A DNA stretch of 64,000 nucleotides, taken from positions 445,001 through 509,000 of the forward strand of contig BROG01000140.1 of assembly GCA_030159075.1 (NCBI GenBank), given 5' to 3'. Source of the DNA: Atrina japonica. Lineage: Eukaryota > Mollusca > Bivalvia > Pterioida > Pinnidae. Position numbers and translations under genes: made by a program. Of this stretch, positions 1-12,700 are shown piece by piece. The notes beneath the pieces are model-generated. The model ran no database searches. It had not been told where the DNA came from and was given only the letters and a program-made list of their open reading frames with translations. Numbering within the stretch: the first letter of the stretch is position 1; every line of letters begins with the position of its first letter.

Positions 1-280
1 ATAGCAATATCAAACTTCCTATGGTCAAAATCCAAGATGGCTGCCTGTCGGCAATGTTGGATTCCAATCTCTCTGAAAATGTTATATGCACAACTAGACC
101 TCACGGGGAACCTTCATGTCAAATTTCAAGGAGGTTCCTTCAGTACTTTCCGAGAAATAACAGTAACAAGAATTGTTCAGGATGTACGGACGACGGGCAG
201 ACCAGGACGGACCATGGATGCAGGTCCATATGAAAAGCCCACCATCAGCTAACAAGAATTCATATGAAGTAAACAAAATG
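1..280 (+). repeat. dispersed element family Y (end fragment)
   Basis: Contains the motif 'caagatggctgcctgtcggc', then Leu/Thr-rich pseudo-frames and an end near 'gtacggacgacgggcagacc' with 'gcaggtccatatgaa'. The same sequence recurs at 39702-40735 and 62307-62790, so this is a truncated copy of a multi-copy family. No coding capacity. Confidence 0.75.
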
Positions 281-915
281 TCTTTTACACCTCATTTGGC
301 AGAATTAACGATGCACAATACACTGAGTACAGACTTAATTTAGTTTGGATAACATTTTCCCATACAGAGAGTTTTAGTATAGCAAAAATATTAACATTTT
401 GTAGCATTTAAAATTTTGCAATTTTTATATGTCAAATTCATACTGCAGACTCAAAAAATGTTGTTGCAATTTTAATAGACCCTCTCACGGATACTGCGTT
501 CCAACTAATTTAAGCTGAGCACAAACACTTCCGAGTTCTATCAAAAAGCTTGTTGCTCAAAACACTTCATACTCCAGACAAAGAGTACCCAATGAAAGAA
601 TAATTGTTCCCTGTTTACGATTTGAATTTCATTGCGTGTGATTTGTCTTGGGTACAAAACCTCCTGTTACCACTCGGAAGTGTTAACTGCACATGTGAGA
701 TTAGTAGGAACACAGTTATTTTAAAAGGGTCCACTGCATTTTTTTCCTTTATCAGCTAAATTTAAACCATGACAAATTTTTACATAAGGTTCCTTTACTA
801 ACAGTTTTTTTATTTCAATGAAATTTTATGTCAACACATTTAATTTTTTTTAAAACAATGAAATTTTAACACCATAAAATTTTCTGATTCTACAGTAATA
901 TAAATAGATACATAC
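281..915. other. ACSS2 intron sequence, nothing recognised
   Basis: AT-rich, unique-looking intron between exon 15 and the next, off-window exon. I searched both strands for the expected PKTRSGK block and did not find it. Confidence 0.6.
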
Positions 916-961
916 CTCTTTTCTTCAAATCTGAAGAGAGTTCCTCTGTAAACTCAAAACC
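916..961 (-). CDS. ACSS2: ACSS2 exon 15 (last exon in window)
   Basis: A 46-bp exon with acceptor TTATTTTTTCAG and donor AAGAG|GTATGT, phase 0 to 1. It encodes [15 protein letters not shown], matching the family's G..(F/Y)(S/T)..L...LK..(V/I)R segment. The rest of the C-terminal domain is not in 1-915 and must lie to the left. Confidence 0.85.
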
Positions 962-3900
962 CTGAAAAAATAAGGTAAATACCATAAATCATTTTAACAA
1001 TATATGTTACTACAGTAAAGTGAGGAAAATACACTTTCTAGTTTTTAAAGTTAAACATGTCTTTCTAATATGTGATATGCTAATGCTATCTGAAATCAAA
1101 TGATACTGATTAATAACATGATTGTGAAACACTTCTCGTAGATCAAAAATATATTCATAATTAAAAAAAAATATCTAATAATTTGTTGGTGGAAAACATA
1201 CTTGTTCTGTTTTTAGAGTGCCTTTATTGTCAATATGTACCCGTTAGGGCACCATGAATATTTTTGTATCACCCAAATGACATCCATATTGACAATAAAT
1301 TGCAATCTGACAAATGTTTATTCGTAATATTTACATATAATTCTTATAGAACTCATATTAACAAATATCCCTCCCGCCTTTAATGGATCAGTGTCATCAT
1401 GATGGAACAGCAGAGTTCAAGGTTAAAGAGTATAGTGTGTGGGCGACTCTTCTGTCTATCATTCCAAATAAAAGCAATTACAATATACACATATCTAACA
1501 TTTTGCTTCATATGCAAAACTAAAAGAAATATTTTTATTTATTTTTTATCTGAAGCTTTTATTTATTTTGAGTTTAAATTTGATTTGTGTTTTCTGACAA
1601 ACGGAGGATATGCGTCAATATGTTTGTTTACATATTCTGTATCGATTTACTCTGTGTGATGTCATGCTATGTGACAAACTTCAATCATAGCTGCTGATAT
1701 ATACACCGTCTAGATTAACACCAAGTCTATGGGAGACTGCTGCGGGAAATGTAAATATTAATCAATGAATTATCGCAATTATCATCTTTAAAGTTTTACA
1801 TTTTTTTACTACATTTAACAAACAAGTTCAATCAACTACTGTAAATGTCTCTCGTTGGCTCCAATGTTGGCATGATGGGGTGCTTGATGTGGAAGGAAAC
1901 CGATGTACCAAGACAAAAACCCACATAACAACAAGGAAACCATCACATATCTCACATACTGCCCTATCCGCTCCAAGGATCAAACCCACATAACAACATG
2001 GAAACCATCATATATCTCACATACTGCCCTATCCGCTCCCCACATAACAACATGGAAACCATCATATATCTCACATACTGCCCTATCCACTCCAAGGATC
2101 AAACCCACATAACAACATGGAAACCATCATATATCTCACATACTGCCCTATCCGCTCAAACCCACATAACAACATGGAAACCATCATATATCTCACATAC
2201 TGCCCTATCTGCTCCAAGGATCAAACCCACATAACAACATGGAAACCATCATATATCTCACATACTGCCCTATCCGCTCCAAGGATCAAACCCACATAAC
2301 AACATGGAAACCATCATATATCTCACATACTGCCCTATCCACTCCAAGGATCAAACCCAGGCCACATTGGTGAGAAGAGAGTGTGCTAAACATTGCGCTA
2401 CCTGGACATCCTGATGTCTTCAACACTAGAGCATACCACTCAGATATTCAGGGGTGAAAGGGTTAAGATGAATACTGTAGCTACAAAAGGAAAATCTTGA
2501 TCACAACTTTTATCGACCACTTAGAGTGTTTAACTCACAAAAGGAAGGTCCAGTGTCTCGGACGTTGTGGCAGATATAAGAACCCTCACTGCACTGGCAT
2601 CAGTCCATAGCACAGGCCAAAATTTGTAGCACTTCACCTAAAGCCAGTGACATTTCCATCACCTGGGATGTAAATAAAGTCAAACAGTGACACTTTTTCA
2701 CAAAGCAATGTAATAAAGCAGTAAGTGCATTCTCCTGATGATCATGTAAACTTTAAATTAGTCAAGCAGTAAGTGCAACCTCCTTTGATCACATTAAGAC
2801 TTTAATGTATTAAGTGTAATAAAGCAGTAAGAGCATTCTCCTTTGATCACATTAAGACTTTAATCAGTATTACCTCCTTCAGTGTAATAATGCAGTAAGT
2901 GCATTCTCCTTTGATCACATTAAGACTTTAATCAGTATTACCTCCTTCAGTGTAATAAAGCAGTAAGTGCAGTCTCCTTTTGATCACATTAAGACTTTAA
3001 TCAGTATTTACCTCCTTCAGTGTAATAAAGCAGTAAGTGCATTCTCATTTGATTACATTGACTTTAATCATTACCTCCTTCAGTGAGCAGTAATCATTTG
3101 ATTACATTACTTTAATCAGTATTACCTCCTTCAGTGTAATAAAGCAGTAAGTGCATTCTCATTTGATTACATTAAGACTTTAATCAGTATTACCTCCTTC
3201 AGTGTAATAAAGCAGTAAGTGCAGTCTCCTTTGATCACTTTAATCAGTATTACTCCTTCAATAAAGCAGTAAGTGCCTCTCATTCAGTACATTAAATAAT
3301 CAGCTTCAGTGTAATAAAGCAGTAAGTGCATTCTCATTTGATTACATTAAGACTTTAATCAGTATTACCTCCTTCAGTGTAATAAAGCAGTAAGTGCATT
3401 CTCATTTGATTACATTAAGACTTTAATCAGTATTACCTCCTTCAGTGTAATAAAGCAGTAAGTGCAGTCTCCTTTGATCACATTAAGACTTTAATCAGTA
3501 TTACCTCCTTCAGTGTAATAAAGCAGTAAGTGCATTCTCATTTGATTACATTAAGACTTTAATCAGTATTACCTCCTTCAGTGTAATAAAGCAGTAAGTG
3601 CATTCTCCTTTAATTTTGTGAGGATGAGAAACTACAGCAGCCTCAGCAACAGAGGGATGCTCCACCAGTGCAGACTCTATTTCAGCAGTACTTAGAAGAT
3701 GTCCAGACACATTCACCATATCGTCAATCCTACCTGTTACCCAGATATAGCCATCACCATCTTTTTTACCTCCTAAAACACAGAAAATACAACATAATTT
3801 TCAATAGAAAACTATATTCATTTTGGTGGTCTATGTCAAACAGCCATGGCCAAAGTCAAAAGGTTATTAGGTTTAAAATAAAAAACAGGTTACCATGCTT

Positions 3901-6655
3901 TAATACATCAAAATAAATTGTGGTTCAAAAGGTTACTGACATGCTTAAATATTATGACAAAGATAAATTGAAAATCCCTTAAACTATATGTCATAAAAGT
4001 TCAATTGAAGTGCATCAGGCAATGAAATAGCTTCAAAAAAGAATTATTTTCATAACCTTGGATAAATTCGACTAACTGAAGATATTCCGACAAAATTCTG
4101 CAGTCAAACGGTTTCCTTTTTATAAAATAAATTACATCTGTTTGCCATTTAATTCTGTAAGTCACATTTCCATTGGTTGAACATTACACACCTATAAAAA
4201 GTCATCAAATTGTGACTTCATAGCAGATTGACTACGAGATCCACTACGAGACATATCAGAATACGGGAGCAATGAGAGATCGCGATTTAATTAGATTGGG
4301 GCATAATGAACTTCAAGGCATAAAAACAAAGTAAATCAGCAAATTATACCTTGACATGGCCTAATGATCTTGGGGCAAAAAAAAGTCAATTTCAGCCTAT
4401 AGCTGATCACATACTGAGACGGATAACAAGACACTCACCATCTCCTGTGCAATAATAACCTGGGAACTTTTTGAAGTATGTAGTTTCAAATCTCTGATGA
4501 TCACCATAGACAGTTCTCATTATACCTGGCCAGGGTTGTCTAAACACCTACAAACATAAGAAATTTAATATATATGTTGCTTTTGTTATCTGTGAGGTTA
4601 ATTCAATGTTCAATAGTAGCAATGCTCAGATATGCTATCTACAGCATACATGGAAAATGCCAAGTGTATCCTTTACATATTTACATAATTTACATAAAAA
4701 AGCAGAATTGTTAGGACAGATTTATATATGTATATCTATATAGCAATGCCACATGCATTTTAAAAAGTTTGCAAGAATAATGCCAATCTTGTTCTGACAT
4801 AGTTACAAAGAAAATGTGCAATGTATTATCAAAATCAAAACAAAATCAAAAATGTGCATTCTATGAGATTTACAAAAAAGATGCCATGTTTGGTCTGAAA
4901 TATTAACAAAGAAAATGTGCTTTGTGTTCTGACAAATTAACAAGGTAAATGTCAATTGTTTTCTGACGAATTCACAAAGAAAATACATTTTGTGTTTTAA
5001 AGATTTAGTTGGTAAATGTAAAATAATTTCTGAGAAATCAGAGGTAAATGCTAAGTGAGAGCTTACGTGTAAATTACCTGGTTGTTGTAGGTCATATACA
5101 TACCAGATAACCCTCTTGTCCCGCTTCTGTTATTTCTTTGCCTTCCTCATCCAGTATCACAGGAACCACACCAAAGAAAGGGAATGTCTGCAAGAATTCC
5201 AAAATATTAATATCAAGATCTACACACCAGATTTTGCTTTAAAAACTTTCTAGCAATTTTTGACATTGAAAATGATTGTGTTGAGAAAGCAAATGACAGC
5301 AATATTTTGTGTGTATAGTACAGTTTTATCAAGTCTTTCTCACATACTCTGATTTAAATTTATTTTTCGGAAAAATCAAATAAGACTATGGAACCTGTCT
5401 TGTATTATACATGTGTGACAGGGATTGGTATGTCGGACAAGGTAGCTTAGTGGGTAGAACAGCTGCACAGATTGCGGAAGGCCTAGGTTCCAATCCCAGT
5501 CTGTTACACATGCATATATTATTATAGGTCAATTGATACTGCACATATCAAAGTTCATCTTGTGTTTAACATTTAATACATTATTACCAAAGTCCACAAT
5601 ATGTTTATTATGGATACATCTTTGTACACTGGCTTCAATAAAATTTCATTTTATATATATATATATATTTATAAATCATATATCAGCCATGGCCTCTGGT
5701 CGATTTACAAGTTACAATCTACTAGAATAATAAGGCTATAACACAAATTGCCTCATATCAGTCCAATGAAAAACAAATACGCTTATGCCTGTACATAGTT
5801 GTACAAAACAGGATTTTTAATAGTTCTCTTGCACTCAAGACACCTGTGAATGATTTATCAATTGAAAATATATCTGGAGGATGAAAACCATTCATTATAT
5901 AATTCATACAATATAGGAATAATTTCAGTTATTCAATATTCATTTATCATTTCAATGTCAACTGTAGAGTAGGATATATATAGCTTTTGTATACTTACAG
6001 CAGATCCTGGTTTAGTTGGAGTTGCACCTGGTAAAGGAGTAATCACATGTCCACCCTGTAACAAAGTTACTTCAGGTTCATTTAAGTTTGCAAAAGTGAA
6101 GCAAAAAATCCAATGCAAAAATATACCTGTACAGGGTTTCTGATACAATGAAAACGTGGTCCTTATATAAAGGTTGATTTGTACACAAATGGTACTATTG
6201 GGGACAGCAAAAAATGGTCTTTATGACCAAGTGGTCTTTATACACAGGTGGTGCCAAAGTAGGTTTTACTGTATAGGGACTATTGGGGACAGCAAAAAAT
6301 GGTCTTTATGACCAAGTGGTCTTTATACACAGGTGGTCTTTATACACAGGTGGTGCTAAAGTAGGTTTTACTGTACATGATAGGCTGTTTTGGTTTTTTT
6401 TTTTAACTTTGAATCCTGAGTAGTGTTTCAGTGATATGATGGTGCCCAGTTTTTAATGAAGCTAGAAGATTGAACCCAGTTACAAAAATCAGCTTAGGTT
6501 CCAGTGAGGCTCAAACCTGCATTGACCAGAAGTGAAAGACTTCTTGGTTCAAAGTGCAATGCTCTAACCACTCGGCCACGGAAGCTCCACTTTTTCTCTT
6601 AAAATATTATGCTGGATATTAGCTACCCAGAAGTGAGATCTATCAACAGAGTTAA

Positions 6656-6691
<36 letters not shown>

Positions 6692-6695
6692 TATA

Positions 6696-6737
<42 letters not shown>

Positions 6738-9700
6738 TTGGATGTATTATAGAATTTGGAGGATTAAGGATAACAGTCCAAAACAAAATTTTAGTCCTCT
6801 GTTCATGGTCCATAGAATCACCATATTCCACTTAATAACCAGAATTACACTTGAAATGACAGGATGACACTATTAAATTTTTAAGAACAAATTTTGAGAC
6901 GACCCCTCTTAAAAATCTAGGTTATTTGCTAAATGATGTCTTCTGTCATATTTTGATGGATAATGGATATATATAAATATATATAAATATTAGCAAAACA
7001 TCTATTGTAGAAAGGAATTAGGTGCATCCTCCGTTAGTCTTATCCTGTCAAAATCAAGATTTTGGAGATTATTATTACAAATGAACTTAATAATTGATCC
7101 ATGAAATATTTTTGTATAATTTTGAAAATTAACAATGATACAGAATTTCTAATATAATTCTAACATAATTCAACAGAATGACATCTATAAAAACAGAATA
7201 CACTGCAAAGGTCTTGTGATGTCAGTATTTGTATCTCTTTTACAACATAAAAATGGTGATACAGTTACATGCTTTTCATTTTCAAACTATCATATCTATG
7301 AACATTTTATTTGTAAATTGAAAAAAATACAATTTCATGAAAGACAGGCGCTTGCTGTGCAATGGATTTTGTCTCATGGCACGTCATCTATAAACTTACC
7401 GTCTCTGTCTGCCAGAAAGTGTCAACTATTGCACAATTCTTTTCCCCTATTACATTGTAGTACCACAACCAAGCCTCAGGATTTATTGGCTCTCCCACTG
7501 TGCCCAAAATTTTCAAAGAACTTCTGTCATACCTGAGGAACAATTGAAAAAATATTAACAAAAATGAGTTATTGAAACAGACTACAAGGCCAAGTGGTTA
7601 TAAGTGCCCTCATGGTTAAATGATTATATGGCCCTGACATGTCAATACGACTCTGATCTGTCAGTACAGCCCTGGTCTGTCAGTTTGACTCTGATCTATC
7701 AAAATGGCCCTGGTCTGTCAATATGACTCTGGTCTGTCAATATGACTGATCTGTCATCATGACTCTGATCTGTCAATATGGCCCTGATCTGTCAATATGT
7801 CCCTGGTCTGTCAATATGACTAATCTGTAAATATGACTGATCTGTAAATATGACGTTAGTCTGTTGATATGGCCCTGGTGTGTCAATATGAAACTAATCT
7901 GTCAATATGACTCCGATCTGTCAATATAGCCCTGGTCTGTCAATATGACTAATCTGTTAATATGACTTTGATCTGTCAATATGACTATGATCTGTCAATA
8001 TGACTGATCTGTCAATATGACCCTGTCTGTCAATAATAATATGACTCTGATCTGTCAATATAGCCCTGGTCTGTCAATATGACTAATTTGTCAATATGAC
8101 TATGATCTGTCAATATGACTATGATCTGTCAATATGACTGATCTGTCAATATGACCCTGGTCTGTCAATATACTGTGAGCTGTCAATATGACTCTGATCT
8201 GTCAATATAGCCCTGGTCTGTCAATATGACTAATCTGTTAATATGACTTTGATCTGTCAATATGACTATGATCTGTCAATATGACTGATCTGTCAATATG
8301 ACCCTGGTCTGTCAATATACTGTGAACTGTCAATATGACTCTGATCTGTCAATATGGCCCTGGTCTGTCACTATGACTCTGATTTGTTCTGTATTTCTCA
8401 AACGCCTATAGTATCCTATACATTACCAAACAATTCTAAGTTTCTTACACATTCAATTTGGCCCTGGTCTGTCAATATGACTCTGATCTGTCAAACTGGC
8501 CTTGACTTATCAAACAGGCCCTGATTATTGAACATAAGGATTAAGAAATGTGCTAACATTTACATTTAAATACATTTACTTTTACTTTAACAAGTCTTTT
8601 TCAATAACTTGAAGTGTTAAGATGGAATTTAAAATGTTGTCTTACAAATTGATGAAGTACAGAGCACATTGACTCACTTTGTGACAAATTCATCCCCATA
8701 TTTCATGAGAGCTCTAATTGCAGTTGGAGCTGTGTAGAATTTTGTCACCTTGTATTTCTCCACAATGGCCCAGAACCGTCCTGCATCAGGGTGGAAAGGC
8801 ACTCCTTCAAACTGAGGCAAAATTCAAAAATTAAAAACAGAACTTTGTAAACTACAAACAAGTAAATACATAAAATGAAATCAATATGATTTGGGTTGTT
8901 TTTTACGGACAAATTTTTCACCGGGGTAATCTCTCAAATCATGTTGCACAATTTGACTGTAATTAGAAATCACCAACATTGTCACTGTATACAATTCAGA
9001 ATCACATGACTAACTGTACTGCAGGTACTGACAGCTATTCACTCAAAGTATCTCATAGTCCAATCACTTTATTTTGCCCTTTTTACTGGGCACAAAGAAG
9101 TGGAAAAAATTAAATCTTTCATAGTCCATCAGTTATTTAATCTTTTACTTGAATATCAAAAAGAGTGTCATGAAATTCACAAATTCTGTTATTCTTACTA
9201 CAGAAATATTACACAATAAATCCTGAAAGGTTATACGTTTGGCATATTAATGTACAAAGTTCACTGAGTGCTGATCGTAATTGGTGACCTGAGTGGAATA
9301 ACAAAAGTGACGTAAAGAGACAAAGTTGCCATTTATACTTACAATAATACCTGTTGCCCCATTGTTCAGTGGACCGTAACAGATATAAGTATGACCCGTT
9401 ATCCAGCCCACATCCGCCGTGCACCAATAAATATCATTTGGCTGATAGTCAAATACGTACTTGAAAGTGGTGGCAGAATATAACATATAGCCACCCACTG
9501 AGTGTTGTACACCTTTTGGTTTGCCAGTGGATCCACTAAAATACACAAAAGGAAAATAAAATAAGTTTTGTCTCACTGACTTATACTTATTCAGTATAAT
9601 TTTGATGAAATGAATGTTTTGGATTTGTAAGCCGCCATCACCTAAATACAAAGAAGATACACATTTAAGTAAGTAACATGGATTTGAAATTGGGTTAAAT

Positions 9701-12700
9701 TGGGTTGAGAACTTTTGTATCACATGAACAAAAACAGCTGAATGACATTACAAAAATTGATCATGAGTAACATGAGTAACGATGAAATTAGGAAAATGAA
9801 AATATCCTTCAAGTAAATATTTATATTTACATACCGACTGCAATTCTCTTCATTGCAAATATATAGAGCGATATATTGTATATTCTGTAAATGCAGTCGC
9901 GTGCTCCGAGTATTAACCGCTTTACTTTTCAGCATAAGAATACATGAACGACTCAATAAAGAATATAATATCACATGTTTATTTCTTATATATCTAATTT
10001 TAAAAGCCATACATTTTACCACAAAACAAATAAAAATAACAGTAGCACATTGTACAGCCTACAAGCCCATATAGCAATATATCAAGGTCATGTTATGACC
10101 AGAACCACAGACCAGTCTGGCACAGAAATGAAAGTTCGCATCGTAGTTACAACAGAAGAAAAGAGAGTAAGGCCTAAGGCATCGTGTGAAATCAGGTCGT
10201 TTGAAATAGGCCTACTTACGTAGGTTACGTACCAATCAGTCATCATGGTACCCATTAATAATATATCAGAATTCAAACGCAAATTTGTTGTAAATACATT
10301 ATACAGCATACTCATGGGCGCTGCCATTTGCATTTTCAATTCTCTTCTGACACATTTAACCTTCTGGTTACCAAGCAGACAAATATTCTAAAATAACTTA
10401 ATAACAATCTGACACTTATTCAAAATTTTCCATATCACTAGGTTCTTTCAAAATGATATGAAACTAAGAAAATAAACCTTAATTCCATTTAGTATTTCCA
10501 GACAGAAGAGAGGAACTACTTCTCATCTCACACAGCTGTTTAGCTCTAACGCCATATGAAAAAATTCCTACGCAAAACCAATTACATAGAAAGAATTTAG
10601 TAACCAACTGACTACAGATTCACAGAAAATGGTAATATATATAAATATAAGGATTGTTTTTAATTTTTTGAAATACACCGAGTATAAATGCAATGGATTA
10701 TGGAAAAAAAATCAATGTGCAGCACAAAGTGAAATGAAAAAATGAAAAACAATCCTTAAATAGAAAAGCATTATATAACATAATATAATATAGGAAATAC
10801 CAGATAAAGGAAGTATCAAGTGATAGATAGTAGTACCAAATGATAAGGAATAACAGGATATAAAGATTACCAGGTGCTAGTGATTACCATGTAATAGGAA
10901 GTATCAAGTGATAGGAAATACCAGACAATAAAAAATAATAGGTAATAGGAAGTACCAGGTAATAGGAGGTACCAGGTAATAGGAAGTACCAAGTAATAGA
11001 AAGTACCAGGTAATAAGGAATAACAGGTATAAAGATTACCAGGTAATAGGAATTACCAGGTTAATAGGAAGTACCAGTAATAGAAAGTACCAGGTAATAG
11101 GAAGTACCAGGGAGGTATAAAGGATTACCAGGTGCTAGTGATTACCATGTAATAGGAAGTATCAAGTGATAGGAAATACCAGGCAATAAAAAATAATAGG
11201 TAATAGGAAGTACCAGGTAATAGGAGGTACCAGGTAATAGGAAGTACCAGGTAATAGGAAGTACCAGGTAATAGAAAGTACCAGGTAATAGGAAGTACCA
11301 GGTAATAGAAAGTACCAGGTAATAGGAAGTACCAGGTAATAGGAAGTACCAGGTAATAGGAAGTACCAGGTAATAGGAAGTACCAGGTAATAGGAAGTAC
11401 CAGGTAATAGAAAGTACCAGGTAATAGGAAGTACCAGGTAATAGGAGGTACCAGGTAATAGAAAGTACCAGGTAATAGGAGGTACCAGGTAATAGAAAGT
11501 ACCAGGTAATAGGAAGTACCAGGTAATAGGAAGTACCAGGTAATAGGAAGTACCAGGTAATAGAAAGTACCAGGTAATAGAAAGTACCAGGTAATAGGAA
11601 GTACCAGGTAATAGAAAGTACCAGGTAATAGGAAGTACCAGGTAATAGAAAGTACCAGGTAATAGGAAGTACCAGGTAATAGAAAGTACCAGGTAATAGG
11701 AAGTACCAGGTAATAGGAGGGACCAGGTAATAGGAAGTACCAGGTAATAGGAAGTAACAGGTAATAGGAGGTACCAGGTAATAGGAGGGACCAGGTAATA
11801 GGAAGTAACAGGTAATAGGAAGTACCAGGTAATAGGAAGTACCAGGTAATAGGAGGGACCAGGTAATAGGAAGTACCAGGTAATAGAAAGTACCAGGTAA
11901 TAGGAAGTATCAAGTGTTAAGATATAATTGAATAAAATTGAATAACATATTTCTTGTAACATTTACTTATATATGTCTTCCTGTTCCCAATAGGCCTACA
12001 GAAGATATTGGTGTTAACCAGTCTGAAAATGAAACTTAAACTGTTTGCTTATTTCCAAGATACTACAATGTGCTACTACAATGGCTCTTAGCATGAATTT
12101 CTCTCCGAAAGAGTGAAACATTTCCACTGAATTCAATATTAATCTTTGACACATCCCCTTTGAATTCTGTTTTATGTCAGATCTCTTTAACCAGGTGAAA
12201 AAGATTGTATGTTATATTTGCATATGGTAAATGCATTTACATTCAGTTGATTGGTCACTTGTGTTCATATGATTACAAAAGATCGCCAAAATGGGTGTAA
12301 ATTTTCAAAATGGATATTTAACCCTCAGCTGACAGGTTTTATGTTCAGAGGACTGATAATATTTTGAGTTTTTCAGCTCAGGTTAAAAATTTTGAAAAGA
12401 AGTTCAAAGTTCAAGGTCAAGGTCACTAGGTCAAAAGTCAAGGTACCAAATGAAAGCTCTGATCATAAGAAAAATATATGTAAAATATCAAAGACCAATC
12501 CCTCATGGTTTAAAAGATATAGCCAAAGATAAAGATTTTGAAAAGTAGGTCAAGGTCACTAGGTTAATAGTCAAGGTACCAAATGAAATCTTTGGTCATA
12601 AGGAATCTATATGTGAAATATCAAAGCCCTACTGCTCATGGTTTAAAAGCTATAGCCAAGGTTAATGTTTTTGAAATGTAGGTCAACATTCAAGGTCAAG

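Noticed and set aside
3668..3916. 82-codon plus-strand frame
   Set aside because: Antisense shadow of ACSS2 exon 14.
5435..5510. Functional tRNA gene
   Set aside because: The boxes are present but the acceptor and anticodon stems do not pair convincingly and it lies in an element-like context; called a SINE-like head instead.
7216..7536. 106-codon plus-strand frame
   Set aside because: Antisense shadow of ACSS2 exon 10 plus intron.
9720..10339. Several 70-100-codon frames on both strands between ACSS2 exons 7 and 8
   Set aside because: No family resemblance, overlapping on opposite strands in an AT-rich intron, no codon bias visible.
11125..11962. Two long overlapping minus-strand frames (~265 codons) of [15 protein letters not shown] repeats
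   Set aside because: They are the 17-bp minisatellite read in two frames; both open because the unit has no stop in any register on that strand. No start context, splice signals or family match.
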